Position numbers and translations under genes: made by a program. A DNA stretch of 6,198 nt from Nitrososphaeraceae archaeon (lineage in GTDB: Archaea; Thermoproteota; Nitrososphaeria; Nitrososphaerales; Nitrosopumilaceae), in contig JAICHE010000074.1 in NCBI GenBank assembly GCA_025922755.1, forward strand, positions 1 through 6,198. Direction: 5' to 3'. Shown here piece by piece: positions 4,964 through 6,198 of this stretch; the first letter of the stretch is position 1, and each line of letters opens with the position of its first letter. The notes beneath the pieces were generated by a model that was given only the letters and a program-made list of their open reading frames with translations, ran no database searches and was not told the DNA's origin.

Positions 4964-5332
4964 ATGAGAATGAAAAAAAATCTCTCCGCCAATTTTTTAA
5001 CTTATTTGGAAAGTGGAAGACTTTCCATTTTTACTGATGATGTCCCTGCAATTCATTTTAACTCTGAAGGTGATTTACGTATAATAGATATTGAAGAAAT
5101 TCCAATTAAATTATCTGAAAAACCAGGATTGATTAAACAACTAACTGAGGCAAAATCTCTTGCAAAAAATCTAAATGAAAAAAATATTACTCTTGAAATT
5201 AGGCTTAAAGGTGAAGTTATTCTTAAACTAGGAAAGAATACTGCACCAAAACTAACAAAAATTCTTACCTTAAGCAATCACATAGAAATAACTGATCTTA
5301 AAAAATTAAAAAAACTCAGCCAATTAACTTAA
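4964..5332 (+). CDS. Hypothetical protein, 122 aa, second gene of unit
   Basis: Not recognised. A basic N-terminal stretch is followed by beta-strands (RLSIFTDDVPAIHFNSEGDL, RIIDIEEIPIKL), a Lys-rich helix (GLIKQLTEAKSLAKNLNEK), two more strands (ITLEIRLKGEVILKLG) and a C-terminal helix (KKLKKLSQL). No Cys and no membrane segment. Only 5 bases separate it from the 61-residue gene, and no separate promoter is visible, so the two are very likely co-transcribed. Two starts are possible, ATG at 4964 or at 4970 (M-R-M); no clear Shine-Dalgarno decides between them. The N-terminal half recalls the short Gly-linked strands of the upstream protein only in general pattern. It converges with the gene at 5371-5775 across 38 bases. 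Confidence 0.75.
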   Translation: MRMKKNLSANFLTYLESGRLSIFTDDVPAIHFNSEGDLRIIDIEEIPIKLSEKPGLIKQLTEAKSLAKNLNEKNITLEIRLKGEVILKLGKNTAPKLTKILTLSNHIEITDLKKLKKLSQLT

Positions 5333-5370
5333 TTTATTAAATATAGTTTGTCTCCCTACTAATTTTGGGG

Positions 5371-5775
5371 TTATTCAAAAGTATTTACAAAATCCACTAT
5401 TGACATGATTTTGCCCATTTCAACTAATTTTCCATAACTTTTTGTCTTGCTTTTGGTTAAAGGTTCGTTATCTACACTGATGAACAAAAGATGAAACGCA
5501 TCAATGGGTATGGATATTCGTTTTATTTTCTCAAATGAGGAAATATTGTACATAGCTCTCCCAATGTCGTTTCGATCCTCTAGTTTGCATCTTTCAACCC
5601 AATCAGATGCCTCCCTTCTCAGGGCCTTTTTTGTTTCAGAAAGTGGGATTTTGAGCGTAGTGTCTTTTCTTTTTGCATTCCAAAGAATTTCTCCTGAGGT
5701 GTCGCTAATTATTGCTAACCTTATTGAACTATTAAAATCCATTATCATGTTGAGAAGCTTTTCATAACGCGACAT
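5371..5775 (-). CDS. Roadblock/profilin-like small protein, 134 aa (thaumarchaeal family)
   Basis: The protein begins MSRYEKLLNMIMDFN and then shows the alternation typical of roadblock/longin-like profilin folds: strand RLAIISDTSGEILWNA with a GEIL turn, a helix (LSETKKALRREASDWVERCKL), strands around MYNISSFEKIKRISIPI and FHLLFISVD, and a final helix (YGKLVEMGKIMSIVDFVNTF). Similar proteins are common and uncharacterised in Thaumarchaeota; I believe they belong to a DUF6659-type family, but could not check. The frame stays open up to 5928, but that extension would overlap the divergent gene at 5875. A TATA-like box centred 26-27 bases before the ATG at 5775 selects that start; the ATG two codons upstream (5781) is the alternative. 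Roles of roadblock-like proteins include GTPase regulation, which here is only a guess. Confidence 0.8.
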   Translation of the reverse strand: MSRYEKLLNMIMDFNSSIRLAIISDTSGEILWNAKRKDTTLKIPLSETKKALRREASDWVERCKLEDRNDIGRAMYNISSFEKIKRISIPIDAFHLLFISVDNEPLTKSKTKSYGKLVEMGKIMSIVDFVNTFE

Positions 5776-5797
5776 GATCATGTTTGTTTTATTATCG

Positions 5798-5805
5798 CAT
5801 AAAAG
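5798..5805 (-). promoter_or_regulatory. TATA box of roadblock-like gene
   Basis: CTTTTATG on the minus strand, centred 26-27 bases before the ATG at 5775 but only about 21 before the ATG at 5781. This favours the shorter protein. Confidence 0.45.
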
Positions 5806-5844
5806 TAATGTGGAAATAATTTGATTTGGGTTTTGGAAGCTTTG

Positions 5845-5853
5845 CTTAAATTC
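5845..5853 (+). promoter_or_regulatory. TATA box of right-edge gene
   Basis: CTTAAATTC, centred 26 bases before the ATG at 5875. A second AT-rich run (CTATAATAAA) lies closer, about 18 bases away, and is less well placed. Confidence 0.45.
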
Positions 5854-5874
5854 TATAATAAAAAATAGAAGAAC

Positions 5875-6198
5875 ATGTCTACTCCATATTCTGGATTCGT
5901 CGGAAAGATTTGGGAGGAATTCCCTCAACTAGCCGAATGGCACGATATTGACGAATCTGTATTACCAATATGGAAATTTGATCAGTTTATAGAAAAAGGC
6001 TATCATAATTTTCACTCAGAAAGGAAACAACTCTATCACTTGAGCAAATTAATCGAAAAATATGCTCAAGATAATGGTCAACCTCTTCTTGCCACCTTTG
6101 AGGAAATTGCCAGGTACAAATTTGTTGAAAAAAGGTACCAAAAAATGATTGAAACTATGCCCAAGGTTTGGGTTGTGGCCAATTTTGGTAAAACACAA
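5875..6198 (+). CDS. Partial unknown protein, N-terminal 108 residues (possibly DICT-like)
   Basis: An open frame from ATG at 5875 runs without a stop to the window edge. The N-terminus reads MSTPYSGFVGKIWEEFPQL, then a charged region (WHDIDESVLPIWKFDQFIEKG, a helix HSERKQLYHLSKLIEKYAQD), followed by PLLATFEEIARYKFVEKRYQ and KVWVVANFGKTQ at the edge. The arrangement of a 'FxxIxRYxxxxxRYxxM' helix followed by a hydrophobic strand ending in FG resembles DICT-type sensory domains, but this is weak and the C-terminal part is missing. No signal peptide or membrane helix in the visible part. The ATG has a TATA-like box 26 bases upstream, and the gene diverges from the roadblock-like gene with a 99-base shared promoter region. 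Confidence 0.75.
   Translation, partial: MSTPYSGFVGKIWEEFPQLAEWHDIDESVLPIWKFDQFIEKGYHNFHSERKQLYHLSKLIEKYAQDNGQPLLATFEEIARYKFVEKRYQKMIETMPKVWVVANFGKTQ

Noticed and set aside
5053..5277. 74-codon minus-strand ORF
   Set aside because: Antisense shadow of the 122-residue gene with Phe/Ser-rich translation.
5504..5767. 87-codon plus-strand ORF
   Set aside because: Antisense shadow of the roadblock-like gene; Ser/Leu-rich translation and no promoter at the expected distance.

Overview
The window looks like a piece of a Thaumarchaeota (Nitrososphaerota) chromosome, probably of the Nitrosopumilus type. Three things point there: a complete archaeal transcription factor B (TFB), an RNase P RNA with a recognisable core, and low GC with short intergenic gaps. 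Nearly every gene also has an AT-rich TATA-like box centred about 24-28 bases before its start codon, the spacing expected for leaderless archaeal transcripts. The remaining genes are mostly small proteins of a kind common and uncharacterised in this phylum. The assignment is by pattern recognition; no database was searched.

Left part (1-2140). A gene cut by the left edge encodes the C-terminal part of a surface protein with one membrane helix and a cysteine-rich tail. It converges on an RNase P RNA gene on the minus strand (about 1194-1478), which the ORF-level view misses. The promoter of this RNA overlaps the end of an upstream class I SAM-dependent methyltransferase gene, also on the minus strand.

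Middle (2141-3650). A small eight-ligand zinc-binding protein is transcribed divergently from the methyltransferase. It is followed by a long hairpin with a perfect 15-bp stem and a roughly 230-base stretch with only a doubtful 23-codon ORF. On the minus strand come an ABM-type (antibiotic biosynthesis monooxygenase-like) small protein and an unrecognised 127-residue protein, the latter followed by a GC-rich hairpin and T-tract that looks like a terminator.

Right part (3650-6198). A full-length TFB with an atypical zinc ribbon lies on the minus strand. Diverging from it is a two-gene unit of unknown proteins (61 and 122 residues). The promoter of that unit and the promoter of the 127-residue gene on the other side of tfb share a conspicuous bipartite element, suggesting the three loci form a small regulatory neighbourhood. 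The window ends with a divergent pair: a roadblock/profilin-like 134-residue protein on the minus strand and the N-terminal 108 codons of a gene cut by the right edge.

No tRNA, CRISPR array, insertion sequence or phage gene was seen. The most promising leads are the shared promoter element around tfb, the Cys-rich membrane-protein tail, the long hairpin after the zinc protein and the modified TFB zinc ribbon.
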